A stretch of 6,308 bases of DNA, taken from Pseudomonadota bacterium. GTDB lineage: Bacteria; Pseudomonadota; Alphaproteobacteria; Rhizobiales; Devosiaceae. The notes beneath the pieces were generated by a model. It searched no databases and was not told where the DNA came from. It worked only from the letters and a program-made list of their open reading frames with translations. The first letter of the stretch is position 1. Each line of letters starts with the position of its first letter. The stretch is from contig JAEZFJ010000361.1 of the NCBI GenBank assembly GCA_023437755.1, positions 1-6,308 on the forward strand, written 5' to 3'. The position numbers were made by a program, and so were the translations under genes. Positions 1 to 5,693 of the stretch are shown in pieces.

Positions 1-66
1 ATCCTCGCCGGGGCGGCGCTGGTCACGGTTCGCCTCCGCCGGCCGCGGAGGTATCGCCCCGCCTAG
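1..66 (+). CDS. 3' end of an unidentified gene, possibly a membrane protein
   Basis: The first frame is open from the window edge to a TAG at 64-66 and gives 21 residues, ILAGAALVTVRLRRPRRYRP plus A. Nearly every codon ends in G or C, as in the confident genes here, which supports real coding. A short hydrophobic stretch followed by an arginine-rich tail looks like the end of a last membrane helix with a cytoplasmic tail, as in many transporters, but this is too short to name a family. It converges on mbfA, and the two stop codons overlap (plus-strand TAG at 64-66, minus-strand stop at 63-65), so there is no room for a separate terminator between them. Confidence 0.4.
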   Translation: MLAGAALVTVRLRRPRRYRPA

Positions 67-1043
67 GCGCTGCCGATCAGGATGCCGGCGGCGAACACCA
101 GTGCGCCGCCGACCACCACTTGCAGGGCAGCCCGCCAGAACGGGGTCTGCATGTACCGCTGCTGGATAAAGGCAATGGCCCACAATTCCACCAGCACCAC
201 GAAGGCCGCAACGGTGGTTGCCACCCAGAAATCCGGAATCAGGTAGGGCAAGGCGTGCCCCAACCCGCCCACCGCGGTCATGATCCCGGCCGCGAAGCCG
301 CGCCTGATCGGCGAGCCGCGCCCGGTGAGCTTGCCGTCGTCGGACGCCGCCTCAGTGAAGCCCATGGAAATACCGGCCCCCACCGCCGCGGCCAGGCCGA
401 CGAGGAAGGTCTGGTGGGTATCACCGGTGGCGAAGGCTGCAGCGAATACCGGCGCCAGCGTGGACACCGAGCCGTCCATCAGCCCCGCCAGCCCCGGCTG
501 TACATAGGTGAGCACAAACTGCCGATGGGACTGGTCGCGTTCCTCGTCCCGACCGGTTGCCCCCAGCGCAGCGGCGTCGAGCGCGTCCGCCCGGTCAGCA
601 TGGCGTCGCTCCTGCGCCGCGAGGTCGCCGAGCAGCTTGCGGATACCGGCGTCGGTCGTCTGCTTGGCCGCCTCCATGTAGAAGCGGTAGGCGCCTTCCT
701 CCATCTCCCACACTGTCTGCCGCACCGTTTCAAGGCTCAGTTGCTTCATCAGCCAGACGGGCTTGCGGGGCAGGAAACCCTTCACATGGTTGCGCCGGAT
801 CGGGACCAGCCGCGTGCCGAAGCGCTCGACATAGAGGTCGAGCAGGCGCCGCCGGTGCTCGTCCTCCTCGGCTGCCATGCCTTCGAACAGGGCCGCCGAC
901 CCGGGGTAGTCGGCGGCGAGGCGGGTGGCGAATTCGGAATAGATGCGGCCGTCCTCTTCCTCTGCCGAGATCGCCAGCGACAGGATCTCGCGTTCCGACA
1001 GCGCGGAGAACGGGCGCCGGGTCTCGGCCTGAAAAAACAGCAT
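63..1043 (-). CDS. mbfA: Membrane-bound ferritin / iron exporter MbfA (ferritin-like domain fused to VIT1 domain)
   Basis: A 326-residue protein with two parts. Residues 1 to about 165 are a ferritin/rubrerythrin-like four-helix domain with di-iron ligand candidates in each helix: E28-E30, E60xxH63, E115/E116 and E145xxH148. From about residue 177 comes a VIT1/CCC1-type membrane domain with the signature GLMDGSVSTLAPVFAAAF and about five hydrophobic helices. In Agrobacterium and Bradyrhizobium, MbfA is an inner-membrane protein that exports iron and protects against iron overload and peroxide, under control of Irr. I chose the ATG at 1043 because AAAGG lies 7 bases upstream and the next residues match the family start. 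An in-frame ATG at 1088 would add 15 residues, but it has no good ribosome site and would place the promoter and iron box inside the gene. It follows the flavoprotein gene after 62 bp. Family assignment is firm; iron rather than manganese as main substrate is inferred from the family. Confidence 0.92.
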   Translation of the reverse strand: MLFFQAETRRPFSALSEREILSLAISAEEEDGRIYSEFATRLAADYPGSAALFEGMAAEEDEHRRRLLDLYVERFGTRLVPIRRNHVKGFLPRKPVWLMKQLSLETVRQTVWEMEEGAYRFYMEAAKQTTDAGIRKLLGDLAAQERRHADRADALDAAALGATGRDEERDQSHRQFVLTYVQPGLAGLMDGSVSTLAPVFAAAFATGDTHQTFLVGLAAAVGAGISMGFTEAASDDGKLTGRGSPIRRGFAAGIMTAVGGLGHALPYLIPDFWVATTVAAFVVLVELWAIAFIQQRYMQTPFWRAALQVVVGGALVFAAGILIGSA

Positions 1044-1050
1044 CTTACGG

Positions 1051-1055
1051 CCTTT
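1051..1055 (-). promoter_or_regulatory. Ribosome binding site deciding the mbfA start
   Basis: AAAGG on the minus strand, 7 bases before the ATG at 1043. Nothing comparable precedes the alternative ATG at 1088, so this site favours the shorter protein. Confidence 0.6.
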
Positions 1056-1057
1056 AG

Positions 1058-1074
1058 TCTGGAATGGTTCTAAT
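1058..1074 (-). promoter_or_regulatory. ICE-like iron control box (candidate Irr site) of mbfA
   Basis: The minus strand reads ATTAGAA CCA TTCCAGA. Against the rhizobial ICE pattern TTTAGAA-N3-TTCTAAA it matches 11 of 14 specified positions. It lies 15-31 bases before the mbfA start and over the likely transcription start, a position suited to repression. Irr control of mbfA is known in related rhizobia; here it is inferred from the sequence match and the target gene. Confidence 0.5.
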
Positions 1075-1088
1075 GAACGTAGAACCAT
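1064..1088. repeat. Perfect 9-bp inverted repeat in the mbfA promoter
   Basis: On the plus strand ATGGTTCTA (1064-1072), spacer ATGAACG, then TAGAACCAT (1080-1088). Both arms match exactly. It covers the likely -10 box and overlaps the ICE-like box. The half-sites (TTCTA ... TAGAA) face the opposite way to an ICE box, so it may be an operator for a second regulator, or two overlapping Irr half-sites. No regulator is identified. Confidence 0.55.
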
Positions 1089-1104
1089 CGCAGACTCTCG
1101 GCAA
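1076..1104 (-). promoter_or_regulatory. Candidate sigma-70 promoter of mbfA
   Basis: On the minus strand TTGCCG (1099-1104), a 17-bp spacer, then TACGTT (1076-1081). Each box is a moderate match, but the spacing is ideal and the predicted start near 1069 falls within the ICE-like box. It begins just past the stop codon of the upstream flavoprotein gene, giving mbfA a route to independent expression. Confidence 0.35.
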
Positions 1105-1105
1105 G

Positions 1106-1996
1106 CTAGACGAGCATCGACTGCTGCGAGCCCATGGCGGCCATCGAGCCGGAATAGTTGGCTACCGTGATGCTGTGCATGCCGGTGGTCAGGTCGCCCG
1201 CGGCATAGACCCCGTCGCGCGAGGTCTTCTGTCGCTCGTCGACCACCAGCATGATGCCGGTGGGCGTCTCCCTGGTCTCGAGCCCGAGCTGTTCGTGCAG
1301 GGTCGCCGAAGGGCGGTTGCGCGGATGGGCATAGAGCGCGTCGAGGCCGATCTCGGTGCCGTCTTCAAGTGTCACCGCGCTAACTGCGCCGTCGGAGTGG
1401 TGGATCGCCTTCAGCTTGCCGTTCTCGATCTTCACGCCGCGCCGTTCGAGCTTGTGACGCTCCTCGTCCGGTATGGTGTTGCCGTCGAGGATCAGGGTGA
1501 TGTCGTCGGTCCAGTCGGCATAAAGCGATGGCGCGTGGAGGGACATCAGCGAGCTGAACAGCAGGCCCCAGCGCCGCCCCGCCACCTCGTAGCCGTGGCA
1601 GAACGGGCAGTGGATCACCGTCTTGCCCCAGCTCTCGGCAAAACCGGGAACGTCCGGGAACTCGTCGACGATGCCATAACTCAGGATCAGCCGGCGTCCG
1701 CTGAAGCTCCCGCCCTCGGCGGTCCTGATGGTGAAATCGTCCGGTTCGCCCGAGACGGTTTCGGCGCGGCCCTGCACCAGCTTGACGGTGGGGTAGGCTG
1801 CGACCTGCGCGCGGGCCTGGCTCAGCACGTCGCCGGGCGGGGTGCCGTCGAAGCCGAGCACGTTGTGGGCGTGGCCGGCATAGCGGTTGCGGTTGAGGCC
1901 GGTGTCGAGCACGGTGACCTTGCGGCGGGCACGGCCGAGCTGCATGGCGGCGGCGAGCCCCGAAAAGCTGCCGCCGACAATGATGACGTCATCCAT
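1106..1996 (-). CDS. Thioredoxin-reductase-like FAD-dependent oxidoreductase with CPFC motif
   Basis: A 296-residue flavoprotein of the TrxB-like family. The FAD-binding Rossmann start is IIVGGSFSGL (residues 5-14), the redox pair is C130-P-F-C133 in HCPFCHGYE, and the C-terminal FAD motif is VYAAGDLTTGM (263-273). The length suits a single-chain TrxR-like enzyme. The second nucleotide-binding site, normally GxGxxA in TrxB, is not recognisable: residues 140-160 read GRRWGLLFSSLMSLHAPSLY plus A. This is seen in a subgroup of small disulfide oxidoreductases whose electron donor may differ or whose NADPH site is altered. It is therefore unlikely to be the housekeeping TrxB. The gene starts at an ATG inside the end of the Rrf2 gene (8-bp overlap), with GGAG about 9 bases upstream, so translation is probably coupled. 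Substrate unknown; a cytoplasmic role in thiol or redox stress is inferred from the neighbouring regulator. Confidence 0.9.
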   Translation of the reverse strand: MDDVIIVGGSFSGLAAAMQLGRARRKVTVLDTGLNRNRYAGHAHNVLGFDGTPPGDVLSQARAQVAAYPTVKLVQGRAETVSGEPDDFTIRTAEGGSFSGRRLILSYGIVDEFPDVPGFAESWGKTVIHCPFCHGYEVAGRRWGLLFSSLMSLHAPSLYADWTDDITLILDGNTIPDEERHKLERRGVKIENGKLKAIHHSDGAVSAVTLEDGTEIGLDALYAHPRNRPSATLHEQLGLETRETPTGIMLVVDERQKTSRDGVYAAGDLTTGMHSITVANYSGSMAAMGSQQSMLV

Positions 1997-2438
1997 GGTG
2001 ATGAGCTCCGGTGAGAAAGGGGAAGGATGTGGTCGACCCGGACAGGTCGGCCAGGGTGACGGTTTCGAGCTTGGCCGCGAGCAGCGCCTCAGCCTCGATC
2101 AGGAAGTCGGCCATCACGGCGTCCACCGCACGGACGATGCCGCATTGCCGGTCGCCGGGGTCGCTTTCGGCGCGGATCAGGAGGCTTTCGCCCATGGCAG
2201 CCGACACGGCCCTGAGCGTTACCGCTTCCGGTGCCTGCTTGAGCTGCCAGCCGCCGTCCGGCCCGCGTGTGGCCGCAACGATACCGGCCTCCCGCAGTTC
2301 CCCCAGCACACGCCGCACCACCACCGGATTGGTCATCAGGCAGGTGGCCAGCGCCGACGAGGTCAGCGTCTGTTCCGGCTGCTTGGCCAGGTGCACCAGC
2401 GCGTGGAGGGCGAGGGAAAGGCGGCTTGATCTCTTCAT
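1989..2438 (-). CDS. Rrf2-family transcriptional regulator
   Basis: A 149-residue protein with the typical Rrf2 start (MKRSSRLSLALHALVHLA). Its winged helix-turn-helix has the recognition helix around residues 37-52 and the wing RGPDGGW at 59-65. IscR, NsrR and RirA hold an iron-sulfur cluster with three cysteines in the loop near residues 90-105. Here only C99 is in that region and the one other cysteine, C33, lies in the HTH, so a classical cluster is unlikely. Thiol-based or ligand sensing is more plausible. The C-terminus ends in a short histidine run (H146-H148) whose role is unknown. It overlaps the flavoprotein gene by 8 bp and most likely controls it and itself through the palindrome at the start codon. 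The start is set by family alignment, as no clear ribosome binding site is present. Confidence 0.94.
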   Translation of the reverse strand: MKRSSRLSLALHALVHLAKQPEQTLTSSALATCLMTNPVVVRRVLGELREAGIVAATRGPDGGWQLKQAPEAVTLRAVSAAMGESLLIRAESDPGDRQCGIVRAVDAVMADFLIEAEALLAAKLETVTLADLSGSTTSFPFLTGAHHHG

Positions 2439-2457
2439 GTAACTTTATTTGTTACAT
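2437..2457. promoter_or_regulatory. Palindromic operator over the rrf2 start and -10 region
   Basis: Perfect 7-bp arms ATGTAAC (2437-2443) and GTTACAT (2451-2457) separated by TTTATTT. The element is AT-rich in otherwise GC-rich DNA, overlaps the first two bases of the rrf2 start codon and covers the likely -10 box. Its size and dyad shape fit an Rrf2 dimer, so autorepression of rrf2 and the flavoprotein gene is the natural reading. Binding itself is inferred. Confidence 0.65.
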
Positions 2458-2474
2458 ATACGGGCAGCCGTCAA
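2447..2474 (-). promoter_or_regulatory. Candidate promoter of the rrf2 operon
   Basis: The minus strand has TTGACG (2469-2474), a 5 of 6 match to the -35 consensus, and 16 bp later ACAAAT (2447-2452) as a weak -10 within the palindrome. Transcription would begin only a few bases before the ATG at 2438, implying a leaderless or nearly leaderless message. The -35 is convincing; the exact -10 is uncertain. Confidence 0.4.
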
Positions 2475-2495
2475 GGGGCGGGCTACACATCAAGT

Positions 2496-3065
2496 TCAAG
2501 CCTCGACGGCGTCTTCGCTGAGTTCGGGAAAAAGCGCCCGCTCGCCAAGGAACGGGTGGATCTTCAGCGCCGCGCGCATGGTCTCCAGCGCCTGCTCGTA
2601 TTGGCCCTGCTCCTTGAGGATCAGTGCCCGTCCGGCGAGCGCGCCGAAGTGGCGCGGTTCGCGCTCGAGTGTTGCAGCGATATCGGCCAGCGACTCGTCG
2701 TACTTGCCGAGCGAGAAATTGATCGTGGCCCGCTGGTTGTAGGCTTCGGCATAGTCCGGGTAGTCGGCAATAACCGCGTCGAGCGTGGCGATCAGTCCCG
2801 GCAGGTCTCCGCGCCAGCGCAGGTCCTGTGTGCCCGCCATGCGGGCGGCGAGCTCCGCGTCCGGCGGCTCCATCCACAGCCGCCAGATGTCGTCTGAGAT
2901 GCCCCGCGCCGCAGCGGGATCCGGCGCCACGGCCAGTTCGGCGAACAAGCCGTCCAGGGCGGATGCGTACTCCGTCTCGCTGGTCTGCCCCCCGGCGGGA
3001 GCCATGGCGAAAAGCCCTAGGAGGGCGAGCAGCAGGCCGGCGAGATTACCCATACGCTTCCGCAT
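2496..3065 (-). CDS. Exported tetratricopeptide-repeat (TPR) protein
   Basis: A 189-residue protein of unknown specific function. The N-terminus MRKRMGNLAGLLLALLGLFA is a signal-peptide pattern (basic start, then a leucine-rich core), with cleavage likely around residues 22-26, so the mature protein should be periplasmic. After a spacer with conserved-looking tryptophans (W61, W64, W84), two TPR units follow at roughly 104-137 (YAEAYNQRATINFSLGKYDE...) and 138-171 (GALAGRALILKEQGQYEQAL...). TPRs mediate protein-protein contacts and there is no catalytic motif. The frame is open far upstream, but there it overlaps ridA and lacks a signal sequence, so the start is placed at the ATG at 3065. The ATG at 3053 is a possible alternative, and neither has a strong ribosome site. 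It is divergent from ridA and is followed by a 57-bp gap before rrf2. Confidence 0.82.
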   Translation of the reverse strand: MRKRMGNLAGLLLALLGLFAMAPAGGQTSETEYASALDGLFAELAVAPDPAAARGISDDIWRLWMEPPDAELAARMAGTQDLRWRGDLPGLIATLDAVIADYPDYAEAYNQRATINFSLGKYDESLADIAATLEREPRHFGALAGRALILKEQGQYEQALETMRAALKIHPFLGERALFPELSEDAVEA

Positions 3066-3119
3066 GCACCGAGCTTGCGCCTCGGCGCGGCGACACGCAA
3101 GAGAGGTCGCAGTGTCCTG

Positions 3120-3125
3120 AAGGAG
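3120..3125 (+). promoter_or_regulatory. Ribosome binding site of ridA
   Basis: A perfect AAGGAG lies 6 bases before the ATG at 3132. It fixes the start of ridA and excludes the longer reading from 3075, which would add 19 unrelated arginine- and lysine-rich residues. Confidence 0.85.
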
Positions 3126-3131
3126 AAAACC

Positions 3132-3527
3132 ATGAGTGAGATGCTCCACCACATGATCGCCAGCGGCCCACGGCCGGTCGCCCCTTTCTCGCATGCGGTG
3201 GAAGTCGATGGCTGGGTGTTCGTCACCGGGCAGATGCCGACCGACCCCTCCAATCCCGACGCGCCGCTTCCGGACGGTATTGCCGCTCAGACGCGGCGGG
3301 TGGTGGGCAACTTGCGCATTGTACTGGGCGGTATCGGCCTTGGTCTCGAGCACGTCACCATGGCGCGCATCTACCTGACTGAGTTCGAGCGCGATTACCA
3401 GGCGCTCAACGAGCTCTGGCCGAGCTTCTTCACCGCCGGCAAGCTGCCAGCGCGCACCACCGTGGGGGTAACAGCGCTCGCAGTCGGCGCGGTGGTCGAG
3501 ATCGATCTGGTGGCGCGGCGGCCGTAG
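3132..3527 (+). CDS. RidA-family (YjgF/YER057c/UK114) enamine/imine deaminase
   Basis: A 131-residue protein, the usual length for this family of trimeric cytoplasmic enzymes that hydrolyse reactive enamine/imine intermediates such as 2-aminoacrylate released by PLP enzymes. The family arginine that binds the substrate carboxylate is present in KLPARTTVGV (R108, equivalent to E. coli RidA R105), and the C-terminal VVEIDLVA supplies the conserved glutamate E123. The N-terminal region holds the usual PFSHAVEVDGWVFVTGQ stretch. Some RidA-like subfamilies act in specific catabolic pathways, and the nearby sugar-acid genes leave that open. However, it is on the opposite strand and converges with the hydrolase gene rather than sharing its operon, so a general housekeeping role is equally likely. 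Family assignment is firm, substrate is not. Confidence 0.92.
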   Translation: MSEMLHHMIASGPRPVAPFSHAVEVDGWVFVTGQMPTDPSNPDAPLPDGIAAQTRRVVGNLRIVLGGIGLGLEHVTMARIYLTEFERDYQALNELWPSFFTAGKLPARTTVGVTALAVGAVVEIDLVARRP

Positions 3528-3562
3528 CCCTCCCCCTTGCGGGGAGGGATCAAGGGTGGGGA
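3528..3562. repeat. GC-rich palindromic element, candidate dispersed intergenic repeat or terminator
   Basis: Directly after the ridA stop, CCCTCCCC (3528-3535), loop CTTGC, then GGGGAGGG (3541-3548) forms a perfect 8-bp hairpin. It is followed by ATCAAGGGTGGGG, whose CAAGGG can pair alternatively with the CCCTTG at 3534-3539. No run of T follows, so it is not a textbook terminator. Its placement between converging genes could still stop transcription both ways. The form recalls short palindromic repeats scattered between genes in rhizobial genomes; copy number cannot be judged from one window. Confidence 0.5.
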
Positions 3563-3568
3563 AGCAGT

Positions 3569-4420
3569 TTACGCCCCGTAAGCCCGCACCGTCTGCGTCT
3601 GCTCGCCCAGGCCTTCGATGCCGAGTCGCATGATATTGCCGGGCTTGAGCCACACCGGCTCGGGCTTGATGCCCATGCCGACGCCCGGTGGGGTACCTGT
3701 GGTGATGACGTCGCCCGGCTGCAGCGACATGAACTGGCTGACATAGCTCACCACGTGGGCGACGCCGAAGATCATCGTCCTGGTGGAGCCGTCCTGGTAG
3801 CGCTTCCCGTCGACTTCGAGCCACATCTTGAGGTTCTGCGGGTCGGCGATTTCATCGCGGGTGACGAGCCACGGCCCGATCGGACCGAAGGTGTCGCAGC
3901 CCTTGCCCTTGTCCCATTGCCCACCGCGCTCGGTCTGGAAATGGCGCTCGCTGATGTCGTTGCAGACGCAATAGCCGGCGACATGATCCATCGCGTCGGC
4001 TTCGTCGACGTAGCGGGCCTCCTTGCCGATCACCACCGCCAGCTCGACCTCCCAGTCCGGCTTGATCGCGTTCTTGGGGATGATGACGTCGTCGTCCGGG
4101 CCAATGATGGCGCTGGTCGCCTTCATGAAGATGATCGGCTCGGCCGGGATCGGCGCGCCGGTCTCGGCAGCATGGTCGGCATAGTTGAGGCCGATGCAGA
4201 TGAACTAGCCGACCTGGCCAACGCAGGGGCCGATGCGCTCGTCTGCGCTCAGTTGCGGCAGGCCCGAGAGATCGACGGCCCGGATCTGCTCCAGGCTCGC
4301 GTCGGAAAGCGCCGAGCCGGCGAGGTCCGGAATGATGCCGCTGAGGTCGCGAATGGTACCGTCTTCGGCAAGGATGGCGGGCTTCTCGGCGCCCTTGGCG
4401 CCCACGCGCAGCAGTTTCAT
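3569..4420 (-). pseudogene. Fumarylacetoacetate hydrolase (FAH)-family gene broken by one in-frame amber codon
   Basis: Read through the TAG at 4205-4207, this is a normal 283-codon FAH-family gene. Codons 1-71 are the N-terminal domain (MKLLRVGAKG...), codon 72 is TAG, and then FICIGLNYADHAAETG resumes in the same frame. The metal ligands E124, E126 and D155, the H83 region and the late TGTPPGVGMG motif are all intact, with no other stop or frameshift. Homologues usually have lysine at this point, one base from TAG (AAG to TAG). The start ATG at 4420 has AGGGAG 7 bases upstream. FAH-family enzymes cleave 2,4-diketo acids; beside fucU and a dehydratase, the likely substrate is L-2,4-diketo-3-deoxyfuconate, giving pyruvate and L-lactate. 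Initiation at the internal ATG at 4126 would lose the GLNY/H83 region. Without readthrough the product should be inactive; a sequencing error is a real alternative. Confidence 0.82.
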
Positions 4421-4446
4421 TGGCTCTCTCCCTGTTCGTCCCCAAG

Positions 4447-4475
4447 GCCATAGCCACTGACATGTTAGCTGTCGA
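4447..4475 (-). promoter_or_regulatory. Candidate promoter of the FAH-family gene
   Basis: The minus strand reads TCGACA (4470-4475), a 5 of 6 match to the -35 consensus, then 17 bp, then TATGGC (4447-4452). The palindromic operator at 4457-4468 sits inside the spacer. This would let the hydrolase be transcribed separately from gntR-fucU, consistent with the 81-bp gap. Confidence 0.4.
4457..4468. promoter_or_regulatory. Second copy of the GntR-type operator, upstream of the FAH-family gene
   Basis: CTGACATGTTAG differs by one base from the perfect palindrome CTAACATGTTAG at the gntR start. It lies 37-48 bases before the hydrolase start, between its likely -35 and -10 boxes. Two near-identical palindromes at the two control regions of one locus strongly suggest the local GntR protein as their shared ligand. 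Confidence 0.65.
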
Positions 4476-4501
4476 GGCCGGCGCGGGGCTAATCCGTTCG
4501 G

Positions 4502-4933
4502 CTAGTGCGGGCGGATCACGCCCTTCTTGAGGATGATGTTGCCGTAAAGCCGGCCCTCACCGGTCTGCACCACGGCAAAGCCCGAGCGCACCCGCTCGTA
4601 GAAGCTGAAGCGTTCCAGCAGATGGAGCCTCATGCCAGGCTCGTGCCGCGCAATGACGGCGTCGAACGCGTCCATCACCGGCTCGCGGCGCTCGGGCTCG
4701 CCGACCACCGCCATGCCGAAGGCGGCATGGTCGACAAAATCGTCGAGCGGCAGCACGGTCAGCACCGCATCGAGCACCTCGGTGGCGCTGTGCCCGTCGA
4801 GCCGCACCAGTCGCGTGTCCATGGCTGTGGCCGGATAGTTGGCATCGACGATGGCAATCTCATCCCCATGGCCCATGGCGCGGAGGGTCGACAGCAGTTC
4901 GGGTCCGAGCAGGGGCGGGATGTTCTTGAGCAT
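4502..4933 (-). CDS. fucU: L-fucose mutarotase (RbsD/FucU family)
   Basis: A 143-residue cytoplasmic enzyme that interconverts the alpha and beta anomers of L-fucose, so that the form needed by the next enzyme is supplied. The length matches FucU (about 140). The N-terminal GHGDEIAIVDANYP (residues 21-34) holds the conserved histidine H22 and aspartate D30. The C-terminal signature FYERVRSGFAVVQTGE (111-126) is followed by LYGNIILKKGV with the catalytic-type Y130, which marks FucU more than the ribose enzyme RbsD. Its ATG is only 9 bp after the gntR stop, and a TGAGG ribosome site overlaps that stop codon, so the two are one operon with coupled translation. In a locus with a dehydratase and an FAH hydrolase rather than fucose isomerase and kinase, it most likely feeds the oxidative (non-phosphorylating) fucose pathway. 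Related 6-deoxy- or galacto-configured sugars are possible. Confidence 0.92.
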   Translation of the reverse strand: MLKNIPPLLGPELLSTLRAMGHGDEIAIVDANYPATAMDTRLVRLDGHSATEVLDAVLTVLPLDDFVDHAAFGMAVVGEPERREPVMDAFDAVIARHEPGMRLHLLERFSFYERVRSGFAVVQTGEGRLYGNIILKKGVIRPH

Positions 4934-4942
4934 GTCCTGGCC

Positions 4943-5692
4943 TCAGCCGAAGGGGAAATTGTCGCCGTCCGCCTCGAGCGCAGCTCCGTCCGCGAACAGT
5001 TCGGCGTGGTCGCGGGCAAAGGCGAAGAGTTCCACCATCACCGCATCGATATGGGCGCGCATGGCGCGGGTCGCCTGCGCCTGGTCGCCGAGGAGGATGC
5101 CGTCGAGGATGGCCTGGTGCTCGCCAATGGTGTGGTTGAGCCGGCGCGGCGTGATGATCAGGCGGCGGGCCCGATCGAGATTGGCGCGCGCCTGGTCGAT
5201 GATGCCCTTGATCTTGCTCAGGCCCATCGAGCGATAGATGATGTCGTGGAACTCGATGTCGACGGCGTGGAAGGCCTCGGCATCGTCGCGGTCGGCAGCG
5301 GCGCGCTGGCGCTGCATGTTCTCCTGCAGGGCTGCGACCAGCGCGTCGTCATGCGCTCCGATCAGCACGCGCAGCGCTTCCGATTCCAGCGCCTTGCGGA
5401 TCAGCATGTATTCCTTAACGTCGGCAATCCTGACCAGCGACACGGTCGAGCCGCGCTGCGGGGCGATGTCGACCAACCCTTCGTTTTGCAGGCGCGCCAG
5501 TGCCTCGCCGACGGGGAAGCGCGACACCCCGAGCTGCTCGCAGATGGCCGTCTTGTCGATGGGGCTGCCCGGCGGCAGCGCCAGCGTGACGATCCCCTGG
5601 CGGATGGCATTGGTCACCTCCACGGTGACGCTGCCGCGCGCAATTCCGCCCGAACGCTGCAGAAAAGAGTAGGGACTTGCTTCCGATGTCAT
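4943..5692 (-). CDS. GntR-family transcriptional regulator, FadR/FCD subfamily
   Basis: A 249-residue DNA-binding regulator. The N-terminal winged helix-turn-helix spans about residues 22-87, with the helix VSRFPVGEALARLQNEGLV (56-74) and wing APQRGSTVS. The usual VSRTPVREAL is altered here: the commonly conserved arginine is G62. The C-terminal FCD ligand domain shows the expected metal-binding set D145, H149, H192 and H214; such domains bind small carboxylates or sugar acids. Given the neighbours, the inducer may be L-fuconate or a later keto-acid intermediate. It heads an operon with fucU and is divergent from the uxaA-like gene over 109 bp. A palindrome ends one base before its ATG and contains its likely -10 box, so autoregulation is probable. 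No ribosome binding site precedes the start, consistent with a leaderless message. Confidence 0.94.
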   Translation of the reverse strand: MTSEASPYSFLQRSGGIARGSVTVEVTNAIRQGIVTLALPPGSPIDKTAICEQLGVSRFPVGEALARLQNEGLVDIAPQRGSTVSLVRIADVKEYMLIRKALESEALRVLIGAHDDALVAALQENMQRQRAAADRDDAEAFHAVDIEFHDIIYRSMGLSKIKGIIDQARANLDRARRLIITPRRLNHTIGEHQAILDGILLGDQAQATRAMRAHIDAVMVELFAFARDHAELFADGAALEADGDNFPFG

Positions 5693-5693
5693 G

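Noticed and set aside
1044..1088. N-terminal extension of MbfA from the ATG at 1088
   Set aside because: There is no ribosome binding site for it, the family starts near residue 16 of that reading, and the segment holds the promoter elements.
120..2014. Two long rightward open frames (120-1073 and 1064-2014)
   Set aside because: They are antisense to mbfA and the flavoprotein gene and carry no family motif.
2458..2495. Terminator after the TPR gene
   Set aside because: Only a four- to five-base AGCC/GGCT pairing can be drawn and there is no T run. The space is better explained as the rrf2 promoter.
3074..3101. Inverted repeat CTTGCG-N16-CGCAAG between the TPR gene and ridA as an operator
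   Set aside because: Six-base arms with a wide GC-rich spacer are easily found by chance here, and no promoter elements line up with it.
2496..3824. A 442-codon leftward open frame as one long gene
   Set aside because: Its upstream half overlaps ridA, which has a perfect ribosome site and family motifs, and reads as low-complexity basic peptide. Only the last 189 codons, beginning with a signal peptide, look real.
3569..4126. A separate short FAH-like gene starting at 4126
   Set aside because: It is in the same frame as the upstream part, and the 26 codons between the amber codon and this ATG encode the conserved GLNYADHA region. It is one interrupted gene.
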